Source: Candidatus Enterococcus huntleyi
GTDB taxonomy: Bacteria; Bacillota; Bacilli; Lactobacillales; Enterococcaceae
DNA: 64,000 nt
Direction of reading: 5' to 3'
NCBI RefSeq assembly: GCF_009933175.1
Contig: NZ_MAEJ01000003.1
Span: 62,001 to 126,000, forward strand
The stretch's first letter is position 1; the number at the start of each line of letters is the position of its first letter. The translations under genes and the position numbers were made by a program. Positions 1 to 9,712 of this stretch are shown piece by piece. The notes beneath the pieces were generated by a model. That model saw only the letters and a program-made list of their open reading frames with translations. It had not been told where the DNA came from and searched no databases.

Positions 1-117
<117 letters not shown>

Positions 118-228
118 CAATTGCTAGATTTTTATGGGAAGTTTCATGAAAGTATTTTAAAACTCAGTAAATTATATGGTAAAATAAACGCATAATATCT
201 AGTTAGATGAGAGGAAGAAGGGGTATCT

Positions 229-534
229 ATGGCAATTAGTGAAGAAGAAATAAAACACGTAGCGAAGCTTTCTAAGCTTGAATTTGGAAAGGAAGAGCTT
301 GTAGGCTTTACCGATCAATTAGGAAAAATCATTGATATGGTTGAATTATTAGAAGAGGTTGATACAGAAGGCGTAGCGTTTACTTCGAATGTTATTGAGA
401 CAGTCAATGTAATGCGTCAAGACCGTGCGCAATCAGGATGGAATCGCGATGAATTGATGAGAAACGTGCCTGAAACGGAAGATGGCTTCATTAAGGTACC
501 AGCAATTATTGATGAAGGAGAGGCGGGTGCCTAA
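229..534 (+). CDS. gatC: Asp-tRNA(Asn)/Glu-tRNA(Gln) amidotransferase subunit C
   Basis: GatC is the small subunit of the GatCAB amidotransferase. It wraps around the A/B interface and stabilises the complex, which converts misacylated Glu-tRNA(Gln) or Asp-tRNA(Asn) into the correctly amidated form in the cytoplasm. The 101-residue product has the family's N-terminal [14 protein letters not shown] helix and a central [15 protein letters not shown] stretch, and its length is normal. The start ATG at 229 follows a purine-rich ribosome binding site (GAGGAAGAAGGGG). The stop overlaps the gatA start (TAATG), so the two genes are translationally coupled. First gene of a gatC-gatA-gatB operon. Confidence 0.95.
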   Translation: MAISEEEIKHVAKLSKLEFGKEELVGFTDQLGKIIDMVELLEEVDTEGVAFTSNVIETVNVMRQDRAQSGWNRDELMRNVPETEDGFIKVPAIIDEGEAGA

Positions 535-2003
535 TGGAAAAATTATACGATAAATCATTAGTCGAATTACATGACTTACTTGTGTCTAAAGAAATCACTG
601 CTCAAGATTTAACTCGAGCAACCTTTGATCGAATCAAAGAAACAGAACCGAAAGTGGATGCATTTTTACAACTTAATGAAGAAAAATCAATTGAGTTAGC
701 AAAAGCAATCGATGAAAAAGGAATTACTGAAGAAAATATCCTAGCAGGTATTCCAATCGGGATTAAAGATAATATTGTGACACGAGATATTCGCACGACA
801 GCAGCCTCAAAAATGTTATATAATTTTGATCCAATCTATGACGCAACTGTTATGGATAAAGTGTATCAATCAGATCTAATTCCTGTTGGAAAATTGAACA
901 TGGATGAGTTTGCGATGGGTGGAAGTACTGAAAATTCAGCCTTTAAGAAAACAAAAAATGCTTGGGATCACACGAAAGTACCTGGGGGTTCTTCAGGTGG
1001 ATCTGCTGCGGCTGTTGCTGCCGGACAAGTTCCCGTTTCTTTAGGTAGCGACACGGGTGGAAGTATTCGTCAACCTGCAGCTTTTAATGGAATCGTTGGG
1101 ATGAAACCAACTTATGGCCGTGTTTCTCGTTTTGGCTTAATTGCCTTTGCCTCTTCATTAGACCAAATTGGCCCAATGACTAGAACGGTGAAAGACAATG
1201 CTCTAGCTTTAACTGCGATTAGCGGATATGATGAAAAAGACGGCACATCAGCGGGTGTTTCTGTGCCAAACTTTGCTGAGGGTTTAACTGGCGACATTAA
1301 GGGAATGAAGATTGCTTTACCTAAAGAGTATTTAGGCGAAGGAATTGCTCCAGGCGTCCAAGAAGCTATCTTAAAAGCTGCGGACACATTCCGTGCACTA
1401 GGTGCGACAGTCGAAGAAGTTAGCTTACCTCATTCAAAATATGGCGTAGCCGTCTATTATATTATTGCCTCTTCAGAAGCAAGTTCAAACTTACAGCGTT
1501 TTGATGGTATCCGTTATGGCTACCGTTCTGAAACAGCCAAAAACTTAGATGAAATTTACGTTCAATCACGTTCAGAAGGCTTCGGTATGGAAGTTAAACG
1601 TCGTATTATGTTAGGAACGTTCTCTTTAAGTTCAGGTTATTATGATGCCTACTTCAAAAAAGCAGGACAAGTAAGAACATTAATTAAACAAGACTTTGAT
1701 AAAGTCTTTAAAGACTACGATTTAATTATTGGCCCTTCTTCGCCAACAGTTGCTTTTGGGATTGGTGAAAATATTAATGATCCAATTACTATGTATAAGA
1801 GTGATATTTTGACGATTCCAGTCAATCTTGCGGGACTTCCTGGAATGTCAATTCCTGCTGGATTCTCAGAAGGCTTGCCAGTTGGTTTGCAAGTGATTGG
1901 GAATCATTTTGACGAAGCTACGATGTACAAAGCAGCTTACGCTTTTGAACAAGCCACTGATTTTCATAAGAAAAAACCTGTGATTTTAGGAGGGAATGCC
2001 TAA
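534..2003 (+). CDS. gatA: Glu-tRNA(Gln) amidotransferase subunit A
   Basis: GatA is the glutaminase subunit of GatCAB; it releases ammonia from glutamine, which is channelled to GatB. The 489-residue protein is an amidase-signature enzyme of normal length. The first catalytic lysine lies in GIKDNIVT near residue 80, and the Ser-cisSer-Lys centre follows with a [16 protein letters not shown] motif near residues 150-165 and a [12 protein letters not shown] motif downstream. It overlaps gatC by one base and gatB by one base, with both junctions reading TAATG. No oddities are visible. Confidence 0.97.
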   Translation: MEKLYDKSLVELHDLLVSKEITAQDLTRATFDRIKETEPKVDAFLQLNEEKSIELAKAIDEKGITEENILAGIPIGIKDNIVTRDIRTTAASKMLYNFDPIYDATVMDKVYQSDLIPVGKLNMDEFAMGGSTENSAFKKTKNAWDHTKVPGGSSGGSAAAVAAGQVPVSLGSDTGGSIRQPAAFNGIVGMKPTYGRVSRFGLIAFASSLDQIGPMTRTVKDNALALTAISGYDEKDGTSAGVSVPNFAEGLTGDIKGMKIALPKEYLGEGIAPGVQEAILKAADTFRALGATVEEVSLPHSKYGVAVYYIIASSEASSNLQRFDGIRYGYRSETAKNLDEIYVQSRSEGFGMEVKRRIMLGTFSLSSGYYDAYFKKAGQVRTLIKQDFDKVFKDYDLIIGPSSPTVAFGIGENINDPITMYKSDILTIPVNLAGLPGMSIPAGFSEGLPVGLQVIGNHFDEATMYKAAYAFEQATDFHKKKPVILGGNA

Positions 2004-3433
2004 TGAACTTTGAAACAGTAATCGGACTTGAAGTCCATGTGGAATTGAAAACAAATTCTAAAATCTTTTCTCCTGCCCCTGCTCACTTTGGTGCAGAACC
2101 TAATAGCAATACAAATATTATTGACTGGGGCTATCCTGGTGTTTTACCAGTCATGAATAAAACAGCCCTAGAATTTGGGATGAAAGCTGCTCTTGCTTTG
2201 AACTGTGAAATCTCAAAAGATACTCATTTTGACCGTAAAAATTATTTCTATCCTGATAATCCCAAAGCGTATCAAATCTCTCAATTTGATCAACCAATCG
2301 GACATGATGGCTGGATTGAAATTGAAGTTGAAGGTAAAAAGAAAAAAATTCGGATCGAACGTGTTCATTTAGAAGAAGATGCTGGGAAAAACATGCACGG
2401 TATCGGTGGCTATTCTTATGTCGATTTAAACCGTCAAGGTACACCACTAATTGAAATCGTATCAGAAGCTGATATGCGTTCACCAGAAGAAGCATATGCT
2501 TATTTAGAAGCATTACGCTCGATTATTCAATTTACTGAAGTCAGCGATGTGAAGATGGAAGAAGGCTCTATGCGTTGTGATGCCAACATTTCACTACGTC
2601 CTTATGGTCAAGAAGAATTCGGAACAAAAGCTGAGCTTAAAAACCTTAACTCAATGACTTTCGTCAAAAAAGGATTAGCTTTTGAAGAAAAACGTCAAGC
2701 GAAAGTGCTACTTTCTGGTGGCGAAATCCAACAGGAAACGCGTCGTTTTGATGAAACAACTAACCAAACGTTGTTGATGCGTGTCAAAGAAGGTTCTAGT
2801 GATTACCGTTATTTCCCAGAACCAGATATTCCTCGTTTTGCAATCGATGACGAGTGGATTGAAAAGATTCGCGAAAGTTTGCCGGAAATGCCTACTTCTC
2901 GTCGGACACGTTATGTCAAAGAATTAGGTTTACCAGAATACGACGCGATGGTTCTAACTTTAACTAAAGAAATGTCTGATTTCTTCGAAGAAACATTAGA
3001 AAAAGGCGCAGATCCTAAACAGGCTTCTAACTGGTTAATGGGTGAAGTTTCAGCGTACTTAAATAGCGAAAAACTTGAATTAGGTGAGACAAAATTAACG
3101 CCAGCAAACCTATCTGGAATGATTAATTTGATTGCAGATGGCACAATCAGTTCTAAGATTGCGAAAAAGGTCTTCCGTGAATTAATTATTAACGGTGGCG
3201 ATGCGAAAAAAGTAGTTGAAGAAAAAGGGCTGGTTCAGTTATCCGACCCTGCACAATTATTACCAATCATTAATGATGTGCTAGATAATAATCAACAGTC
3301 AGTAGATGACTTCAAGAATGGGAAAGATCGCGCAGTTGGCTTCTTAGTCGGACAAATTATGAAAGCGACAAAAGGCCAAGCTAATCCAGGTATTGTCAAT
3401 AAATTATTGCAAGAAGAATTAGCAAAACGCTAA
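2003..3433 (+). CDS. gatB: Asp/Glu-tRNA amidotransferase subunit B
   Basis: GatB is the kinase and transamidase subunit of GatCAB: it activates the misacylated aminoacyl-tRNA with ATP and transfers ammonia from GatA. The 476-residue product starts with the family signature [20 protein letters not shown], has the LEEDAGK and [15 protein letters not shown] motifs, and ends in the YqeY-like tail domain ([18 protein letters not shown]). Length is normal. It lies 11 bp upstream of the lipid kinase gene, suggesting read-through from the gat operon. Confidence 0.97.
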   Translation: MNFETVIGLEVHVELKTNSKIFSPAPAHFGAEPNSNTNIIDWGYPGVLPVMNKTALEFGMKAALALNCEISKDTHFDRKNYFYPDNPKAYQISQFDQPIGHDGWIEIEVEGKKKKIRIERVHLEEDAGKNMHGIGGYSYVDLNRQGTPLIEIVSEADMRSPEEAYAYLEALRSIIQFTEVSDVKMEEGSMRCDANISLRPYGQEEFGTKAELKNLNSMTFVKKGLAFEEKRQAKVLLSGGEIQQETRRFDETTNQTLLMRVKEGSSDYRYFPEPDIPRFAIDDEWIEKIRESLPEMPTSRRTRYVKELGLPEYDAMVLTLTKEMSDFFEETLEKGADPKQASNWLMGEVSAYLNSEKLELGETKLTPANLSGMINLIADGTISSKIAKKVFRELIINGGDAKKVVEEKGLVQLSDPAQLLPIINDVLDNNQQSVDDFKNGKDRAVGFLVGQIMKATKGQANPGIVNKLLQEELAKR

Positions 3434-3444
3434 GAGGGTAGAAC

Positions 3445-4479
3445 ATGAAAAAAGCACGTGTCATATATAATCCGACTTCTGGAAAAGAATTAGTCAAAAA
3501 AAGTTTAGCCGATATTTTGACTACACTGGAAGAAGCGGGCTATGAAGCAAGCACTTATGCCACGACTCCTGCGCCTAATTCTGCACGAGATGAGGCAACT
3601 CGTGTTGGAAAACTAGGATTCGATTTAGTTGTCGCAGCGGGCGGTGATGGAACGATTAATGAGGTGGTTAATGGATTAGCCCCTCTAAAAAATCGGCCCA
3701 AGATGGCAATTATTCCTGCCGGAACAACGAATGATTATGCTCGAGCTTTAAAAATTCCTCGAGATGACATTAGAGCAGCGGCTGAGGTGATTAAAAAAAA
3801 TCAATTAGTGAAGATGGATATAGGGAAAACTGGTGATAATTATTTTATTAATATCGCTGCAGGTGGTTATCTGACTGAATTGACCTATGAAGTTCCTTCA
3901 GAGTTAAAAAGTATTTTTGGCTACTTAGCGTATATTGCTAAAGGGGCAGAAATGTTACCACGCGTTAAGCCAATCAAAATGCATTTGAAATATGATGAGG
4001 GCGAATACAATGGCAATGCTTCGATGTTCTTTCTAGGCTTGACCAATTCCGTGGGTGGCTTTGAACAAATCGTTCCTGATGCAAAGCTTGATGACGGGAA
4101 ATTTTCGCTAATTATCGTAAAAACCGCTAATTTATTTGAGATTGTTCACCTTGCTGCCTTAATGTTAAATGGTGGAAAACATATTGATGATCCGCGTTTA
4201 ATCTATACTAAAACAAGTAAACTTTATGCGGAAACGACCGATAATGAAAAACGAATGATGATTAACCTTGATGGCGAATATGGGGGCGATGCACCCATGA
4301 CCTTTGAGAATCTTCATCAACATATCGAGTTCTTTGCTAACATAGATAAAATTCCTGATGAGGCAATTACCGGTGAAACCGCTGAAGAAGTTGAAATTGA
4401 AAATGCTGGAAAAGAATTTGTTAAAGAAGTTGAAAAGTTAACGGATCAAGATATAAATGGTGATGGAACAAAAGGTTAA
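3445..4479 (+). CDS. dagK: Diacylglycerol kinase, DagK/DgkB family, with acidic tail
   Basis: This soluble lipid kinase phosphorylates diacylglycerol to phosphatidic acid, recycling diacylglycerol released when phosphatidylglycerol head groups are used, for example in lipoteichoic acid synthesis. The N-terminus RVIYNPTSGKELVKK, the nucleotide-binding GGDGTINEVVNG motif near residues 65-76 and the PAGTTNDYARAL motif near residue 94 mark the DAG-kinase catalytic fold. At 344 residues it is longer than the roughly 300 usual for DgkB; the last 40 residues are acidic, rich in E and K, and look like a linker rather than a domain. It follows gatB by 11 bp and ends at a strong terminator. Starts at ATG behind AGAGGG. 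Confidence 0.9.
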   Translation: MKKARVIYNPTSGKELVKKSLADILTTLEEAGYEASTYATTPAPNSARDEATRVGKLGFDLVVAAGGDGTINEVVNGLAPLKNRPKMAIIPAGTTNDYARALKIPRDDIRAAAEVIKKNQLVKMDIGKTGDNYFINIAAGGYLTELTYEVPSELKSIFGYLAYIAKGAEMLPRVKPIKMHLKYDEGEYNGNASMFFLGLTNSVGGFEQIVPDAKLDDGKFSLIIVKTANLFEIVHLAALMLNGGKHIDDPRLIYTKTSKLYAETTDNEKRMMINLDGEYGGDAPMTFENLHQHIEFFANIDKIPDEAITGETAEEVEIENAGKEFVKEVEKLTDQDINGDGTKG

Positions 4480-4510
4480 AAAAACTGTTCCTTATCAAAA
4501 AATACGAGAG

Positions 4511-4575
4511 AACTTGAATGATAATTAGGAAAACAGCAATAAAAGGGCCTAATTGCTTCATTCAAGTTTTCTTTT
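4511..4575 (+). terminator. Nested terminator hairpin after dagK
   Basis: An 11-bp perfect stem (4511-4521 with 4558-4568) encloses a second 7-bp stem (4523-4529 with 4548-4554) and is followed by a T-rich tract at 4567-4575. It ends the gatCAB-dagK unit. Confidence 0.8.
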
Positions 4576-4654
4576 TGCGAGTTTACCTTGCATTTTATGA
4601 AAACATTCATTAGAATAATGAGAGCAAATTTGCTCAAAAGAGGAGTAACATACT

Positions 4655-6025
4655 ATGAAAGAATATCCAGTACAGAAAAATCAGCGATTAACTGTTTCAA
4701 TTATTGACTTAACACATGAAGGAATGGGCGTCGCTAAAGTTGATGGTTACCCACTATTTATCGAAAATAGTTTGCCAGGTGAAGAAGTTGAAGTATTAGT
4801 GATCAAAGTTGGCAATAAATTTGGCTTTGCCAAAGTAGAAAATTGGTTAACTGAAAGTCCAGATCGCCAACCAATTAAAGATGTTGATTTATTGAGAACG
4901 GGCATCGCGCCACTTAGCCACTTGAGCTATGAAAAACAATTAGAATTTAAGCAAGAGCAAGTTAAAAATGTCATGAAAAAAATTGCCAAAATGCCTGACG
5001 TTCCTGTCTATGAAACTTTGGGAATGGAAAAACCATTTGGCTATAGAAATAAAGCCCAAATTCCCGTTAGACGTGTGGACGGGGAATTAATGACTGGTTT
5101 TTATCGCAAAAATAGTCATCAAATGATTGCTATCGATGATTACTATATCCAAGATCCAGCCATTGATGAGGCTATCAGTGTTATCCGAAATATTTTACAA
5201 CGCTTTGATGTCCGGGCCTATGATGAAGAAAGTCACAAAGGAATGCTTCGTCATATTATTGTTCGACGTGGTCATTACACTCATGAAATGATGGTTATTT
5301 TAGTAACTAGAAAAGAAAAATTCTTCAAAGGCGATTTGATTGCTGAAACAATCAACAAGGAGTTACCTGAAGTAGTTTCTGTTATTCAAAATATTAATGA
5401 AGATAAAACTAACGTCATTTTAGGTAAAGAGAATCGTGTTTTATTTGGAAAAGATCATATGATTGATAAACTTTTAGGCAATACGTTTAGAATATCACCA
5501 CAATCTTTCTTCCAAGTAAATACGTTGCAAGCTGAAGTTCTTTATCAAACTGCTATCGATTTTGCTGACTTAAAGAAATCTGATGTTGTCATCGATGCCT
5601 ATTCTGGAATCGGTACAATTGGTATATCATTAGCGAATCAAGTTAAAGATGTATACGGTGTTGAAGTAACTCGTGAGGCTATTCTTGATGCACAAATTAA
5701 TGCTGAAAAGAACCACATTGATAATGCCTATTATCAAGTAGGTAAAGCCGAAGTTGTTATGAAAAAATGGTTAGAGCGTGAAATTAATCCAACCGTTATC
5801 ATTGTCGATCCACCACGTAAAGGATTAGCTGAAAGCTTTATTCAATCTGCAGCTGAAACGAAAGCTAAAAAGGTCGTCTATATTTCATGTAACCCAGCAA
5901 CACTTGCTCGTGATTTGAAATTATTCCAAGAATTAGGTTACAAAACAGAAAAAATTCAACCTGTCGATTTGTTCCCACAAAGCTATCATACAGAAGCTGT
6001 TGCCTTATTAGTAAAGGAGAAATAA
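4655..6025 (+). CDS. rlmD: 23S rRNA (uracil-5)-methyltransferase, RlmD/RlmCD type
   Basis: The enzyme methylates C5 of uridine in 23S rRNA using S-adenosylmethionine; Gram-positive members often modify two sites (U747 and U1939, E. coli numbering). The 456-residue protein has an N-terminal TRAM RNA-binding domain (about residues 5-60) and a C-terminal TrmA-family methyltransferase domain with VIDAYSGIGTIGISLA (SAM binding), IIVDPPRKG and YISCNPATLARDL, the last holding the catalytic cysteine. The four-cysteine iron-sulfur cluster of E. coli RlmD is absent from the N-terminal part, as in many Firmicutes homologues. ATG 4655 follows AGAGGAG. Which uridines are modified cannot be told from sequence. 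Confidence 0.92.
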   Translation: MKEYPVQKNQRLTVSIIDLTHEGMGVAKVDGYPLFIENSLPGEEVEVLVIKVGNKFGFAKVENWLTESPDRQPIKDVDLLRTGIAPLSHLSYEKQLEFKQEQVKNVMKKIAKMPDVPVYETLGMEKPFGYRNKAQIPVRRVDGELMTGFYRKNSHQMIAIDDYYIQDPAIDEAISVIRNILQRFDVRAYDEESHKGMLRHIIVRRGHYTHEMMVILVTRKEKFFKGDLIAETINKELPEVVSVIQNINEDKTNVILGKENRVLFGKDHMIDKLLGNTFRISPQSFFQVNTLQAEVLYQTAIDFADLKKSDVVIDAYSGIGTIGISLANQVKDVYGVEVTREAILDAQINAEKNHIDNAYYQVGKAEVVMKKWLEREINPTVIIVDPPRKGLAESFIQSAAETKAKKVVYISCNPATLARDLKLFQELGYKTEKIQPVDLFPQSYHTEAVALLVKEK

Positions 6026-6153
6026 TGAACTCGAAAGAAAAAATGTTAGAAATCATCAAAAAGAAACAAGGCGGCGGTCGCGTTAAACAGATGGAAACGC
6101 CTAAAAATGATCGTCGTAATATGCGCAAAGGTCCTAAGATTTTCAATAAGTAA
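6025..6153 (+). CDS. Small basic protein coupled to rlmD (42 aa, unknown function)
   Basis: The ATG at 6025-6027 shares its first base with the rlmD stop codon (TAATG) and has a ribosome binding site AAAGGAG just before, so translation should be coupled. The 42-residue product is very basic, with an N-terminal helix rich in K and E, a GGGRV turn, and a C-terminal part rich in K, R and N (PKNDRRNMRKGPKIF). It ends just ahead of a strong terminator. I do not recognise a named family. The charge and the coupling to an rRNA-modifying enzyme suggest, as inference only, an RNA- or ribosome-associated role. Confidence 0.65.
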   Translation: MNSKEKMLEIIKKKQGGGRVKQMETPKNDRRNMRKGPKIFNK

Positions 6154-6176
6154 GATATTGCAAGATGAATAAATGT

Positions 6177-6211
6177 AAAAGGAAGCCCTCTTTATAAGTC
6201 GGCTTCCTTTT
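6177..6211. terminator. Terminator after rlmD and the small coupled gene
   Basis: A perfect 11-bp stem (6177-6187 with 6201-6211, arms AAAAGGAAGCC and its complement) ends in T residues on the plus strand, and in T residues also on the minus strand. It could serve both directions, although the facing yesN-like gene ends 230 bp further on. Confidence 0.85.
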
Positions 6212-6441
6212 ATATATTCTTTACTATTTATGTATTGCTCCAAAAATTCTAATATATAGGTTTTGAAATGAATTAAACCAATACTGCTTGGTAAGGGACA
6301 AGAAATATTCTGTGCTATTTCTCGACCGATACCAGTAAAAAATTTTAGTTGAGACATTTGCAATGTGTTGATTTGTCATTAAAAATCAGGCATTTTGCTA
6401 GCCTTAATAAGAGATTAGATTTTTATAGAAGAGTAGATGTG
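6212..6441. other. Gene-free spacer before the converging regulator gene
   Basis: This stretch lies between the rlmD terminator and the end of the minus-strand response regulator. It is AT-rich and contains only an antisense open frame that runs through the terminator and has no convincing ribosome binding site. I see no further feature. Confidence 0.5.
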
Positions 6442-7986
6442 TTAATTCTTATGAGCAAACTTAGTTGATCGGATCTTGTTGGGTGTCACACCATAATCCT
6501 TTTTATAAAGTCTATAAAAGTAGCTGACATCATCATAACCAAAGGATTTTGCTATATCACTAATCTTACTAGTTGAATGAATTATTAACTCATTGGCTTG
6601 TTTCATTCGTTGATGGTGGCAATACTGATTGAATCCCATACCAATCTCTTTTTGAAATAACTGACCTAGATAGGCTGAATTCATATTAAATTTATCTGCC
6701 AAGACTTTCAAGGAATGATGAGTACTCAAATCACTATTCACAAGTTTCAGAATCTGCTGGATAACAGGAGAGTAACTATGTTCGCTACTCTTCATTTTAT
6801 CAATTGTTTCATTAATAAATTCGTATAAAAAATCAAATATGCGATTGGTCGTTTTTTGTTTAGTTATACGCTCCATTAAATAGCGGAGTGTACTGATTTC
6901 ATCTCCTTCGTCTAACCCAAAATCTGAAGAAATACGGTAAAGCATGATACCGATGCCAATTGTGATATTTTGAATGGCGACAGGGTCAAGGTTAGCATTC
7001 AAAATATCGGCTTTTAATAACTGGAACTTATCGTAAATATTTTGATGATTACCATCCAAAATCAGCTGTGTCAGTTCTTCTTGAGTAACAATTTCATCAG
7101 TCAAGCTATAATCTTTACTGACATCATCTTCATTGATGCAGGTACCAAAACCAAACACTAGACTATAGGATTGAAGCTTTTTGGCTTGTTGAAAGGAAAG
7201 GTGGATTTCTTCAATCTCTCTGACAGGCTTACCTAAGGTGAAAAAAACCTCAGGGTAGTGATCATAGGAATGAAGAGTCTCTCTTAGCGTAGTTTCAGAA
7301 AGCTTTAGCGAATCATAGATAATCACAATTTCATCAGCAGTTAGTTTTACTAGCTCGATGTCTTCAAAGGATTGCTTTAATAAGTGAACCAGGTCGTTCT
7401 TATGCGCAATTGTGGCTTGTTCATTAAACGTGATGTAAGCAACCGCAATTTTTTGCCACGACTTATACGGAACGAGTAATTCTTCCCAATTCTGATAATC
7501 CGTAGGTGACAAGTTCTGTAAAAGAATTCTCCGCAAAAAATTATCTTTAAATATTTCACGATCATTTTCAGTCCAGAGCTGTTTTTTCTTGCGTTCATTA
7601 TTAATTTTTTCGATGGTGGAAGAGACGGTAGTCACTAATTCTGTACGATTAATCGGTTTGATTAAGTAGTTTTCAATGCCCAACAAAATTCCTTCTTTGG
7701 CATACTCAAAATCGTCATAGCTACTAATAATGATCGATTTAAAGGGGATGTCTGTCTGCTTAAATTGACTAATCATCTCTAATCCGCTAACTTCGGGCAT
7801 TCGTATATCTGAAAGAACAAGAGACGGACGGAGCTGATAAAACAAGTGCGTCGCTTCTTCAGCTGATGTAGCTGTTGTAATTGAGTCGATTTCTTGAATT
7901 TCTTCTAATAAAATTTGTTTTATTCCTTTAAGGATTAATTTTTCATCGTCAACAAGTAAAATATCCACTTTATGTTCCTCCTTCAT
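6442..7986 (-). CDS. YesN-type response regulator with AraC DNA-binding domain
   Basis: This cytoplasmic response regulator should be phosphorylated by the neighbouring YesM-like kinase and activate transcription. The 514-residue chain has an N-terminal receiver domain with the acidic pair D13-D14, phospho-acceptor D60 in LSDIRMP and conserved K110 in LIKPI. A long middle region follows, and a C-terminal AraC-type double helix-turn-helix (about residues 410-510; KISDIAKSFGYDDVSYFYRLYKK and a GVTPNK end). It overlaps the kinase gene by 17 bp and transcribes away from the sugar transporter. Such YesMN pairs usually control adjacent oligosaccharide ABC operons, so the likely target is the 10.6-22.2 kb glycan operon. 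Confidence 0.92.
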   Translation of the reverse strand: MKEEHKVDILLVDDEKLILKGIKQILLEEIQEIDSITTATSAEEATHLFYQLRPSLVLSDIRMPEVSGLEMISQFKQTDIPFKSIIISSYDDFEYAKEGILLGIENYLIKPINRTELVTTVSSTIEKINNERKKKQLWTENDREIFKDNFLRRILLQNLSPTDYQNWEELLVPYKSWQKIAVAYITFNEQATIAHKNDLVHLLKQSFEDIELVKLTADEIVIIYDSLKLSETTLRETLHSYDHYPEVFFTLGKPVREIEEIHLSFQQAKKLQSYSLVFGFGTCINEDDVSKDYSLTDEIVTQEELTQLILDGNHQNIYDKFQLLKADILNANLDPVAIQNITIGIGIMLYRISSDFGLDEGDEISTLRYLMERITKQKTTNRIFDFLYEFINETIDKMKSSEHSYSPVIQQILKLVNSDLSTHHSLKVLADKFNMNSAYLGQLFQKEIGMGFNQYCHHQRMKQANELIIHSTSKISDIAKSFGYDDVSYFYRLYKKDYGVTPNKIRSTKFAHKN

Positions 7987-9712
7987 TTTGGGGAATCCTT
8001 AGAAATACGGTTACCCCACCCCAATCATTGTTACTAATTTGGACACCGTAAGATTCACCAAATAACTCTTTAATTCGATAATTGACATTTAATAGGCCCA
8101 TCGAATCACTGGACTCAATATCATTATTTTTTAACTGTTCTTGGATGATAGCCATTTTTTCATCGGGAATTCCTTTTCCATTGTCTTTGATTGAAATCAG
8201 AATATCACCCTGGTCTTTTTCACATGTAATTTCGATAAAATTACTGTTTGAATGAATGTCAATTCCATGAACGACATAATTTTCAATAAGTGGCTGAATG
8301 GAAAGCTTTTCGATTAAACTCGTTTCTAAGTTTTCATCAATTGAAATATCGTAAAAAAGATTGTCTTCATAACGTAGCTCAAATAGTCGCAAATAGGAAT
8401 CGCAAAAGCTTAGCTCTTCACTTAAAGGAATCAGTTCTTTCCCTTTAATCATATTTTTGTAGAGGCGAGAAGTGTTATAGAGCATTTCTGCGACCGTATC
8501 ATCTTTATTAATCACTGCTTTCATCCGAATGGATTCTAATGTGTTGTATAAGAAATGCGGATTTATTTGCGAACGCAACGTTTTCATTTGATAATTTTTT
8601 TGTTTTATTTCACTAACATAGACATTATCGATATATTGTTTTAATTGGTCGGACATCTCATCCAACCCATTTTGAATTAACCCAAATTCATCTTTGTGAC
8701 TGACTTCAATTGTCTCAGCTTTATGATAAAAATCACCTTGTTGAATAGAGGTCATTTTCTGTAGAATTAAAAATATTTTCCCCTCTAAATTTCGCAAATG
8801 ATGAACAATTACAGGTAGCGAAATTAGGATAATGGCAATTGCAATTAGAATAAAATAAAAATAAAGGTGAAAAATAGAATTCCAAATTTTTTTAGAATTG
8901 TATTTACTCTGCACTTGATAACTAGAAGACAAATTTTCCTGTTGCATATCTTTCAAATTATCACTCGGTTGATCAGCATCTGAGAGACTTGTATAGATGG
9001 TCTCTCCATCCTCTAATAAAAATAAATCACCTGCAGAATCCTTAACTTTCAGATTTAAGTCCTGATAGATAGATTGATTATTAAAAATATAGTAGACATC
9101 GGCTACATTATCTAATGTTGAAGGATTATTTAACGTTTTATGAAAAGATAATAAATTTTGATCTGAGCTGTTCAATGCTAAAGAGGTGATTTCTTTAGTT
9201 GTAAGTATCTTATCAGGTAGCGGTTTGACAACTTTAGTCAAAAACTCCGAGCCTTTATTTGAAAAAGTAGTCAGTGTTTGTGTTTTTTTGTCATAAAAAA
9301 TAATTTCGGAAAAACTGGGATAGGAATAAAAAATTTTTTTTATAAAAGTCAATGTTCCAAAATAATTAGAAGATTCGCTATTCATATAACGATCTGTTTT
9401 ATACTCAAAATAGTCAGTGTACTCCAACTTTAAAAAATTATTTAGATCTTCTAAATCAGGTTGTTGAATAAAAAGTTCATTGGTCAATGTATCGACAATA
9501 TTTTGTTCTTTAATAATTTCTGTCTTAAGCGTCACGTAATTATTTGTTAGAATATTGGTTTTCTCTTGTCTAATATTCAAAACATAGGAATGGAAAACAA
9601 AAAATAGAATGACCACTACTCCGATGATTATAAATAAGTATTGCTGAAAAATCCGCCGAAAAGCATTGATTTTGAAGATATTTAATTTTTCAAATGTTTG
9701 TTGAAAAGTCAT
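7970..9712 (-). CDS. YesM-type sensor histidine kinase
   Basis: A membrane sensor kinase of 580 residues. A transmembrane helix near residues 25-45 and a second near 285-305 flank an extracytoplasmic sensing domain of about 240 residues. A HAMP-like segment follows, then the His_kinase domain with the phospho-acceptor in INPHFLYNTLESIR and a C-terminal ATPase domain with an N box (QPLIENYVVHG) and DNGKGIP. This is the YesM/LytS architecture. The gene overlaps the response regulator by 17 bp and the YesL-like gene by 23 bp, so the three form one tightly packed operon. The ligand is probably an oligosaccharide or the loaded binding protein; this is inference from family and context. Confidence 0.92.
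   Translation of the reverse strand: MTFQQTFEKLNIFKINAFRRIFQQYLFIIIGVVVILFFVFHSYVLNIRQEKTNILTNNYVTLKTEIIKEQNIVDTLTNELFIQQPDLEDLNNFLKLEYTDYFEYKTDRYMNSESSNYFGTLTFIKKIFYSYPSFSEIIFYDKKTQTLTTFSNKGSEFLTKVVKPLPDKILTTKEITSLALNSSDQNLLSFHKTLNNPSTLDNVADVYYIFNNQSIYQDLNLKVKDSAGDLFLLEDGETIYTSLSDADQPSDNLKDMQQENLSSSYQVQSKYNSKKIWNSIFHLYFYFILIAIAIILISLPVIVHHLRNLEGKIFLILQKMTSIQQGDFYHKAETIEVSHKDEFGLIQNGLDEMSDQLKQYIDNVYVSEIKQKNYQMKTLRSQINPHFLYNTLESIRMKAVINKDDTVAEMLYNTSRLYKNMIKGKELIPLSEELSFCDSYLRLFELRYEDNLFYDISIDENLETSLIEKLSIQPLIENYVVHGIDIHSNSNFIEITCEKDQGDILISIKDNGKGIPDEKMAIIQEQLKNNDIESSDSMGLLNVNYRIKELFGESYGVQISNNDWGGVTVFLRIPQNEGGT

Noticed and set aside
2151-2513. Minus-strand 120-codon open frame inside gatB
   Set aside because: It is antisense to conserved gatB codons and has an unlikely composition and no ribosome binding site.
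6046-6363. Minus-strand open frame of 105 codons with a protein-like look
   Set aside because: It runs backwards through the small coupled gene and the rlmD terminator and has no ribosome binding site.
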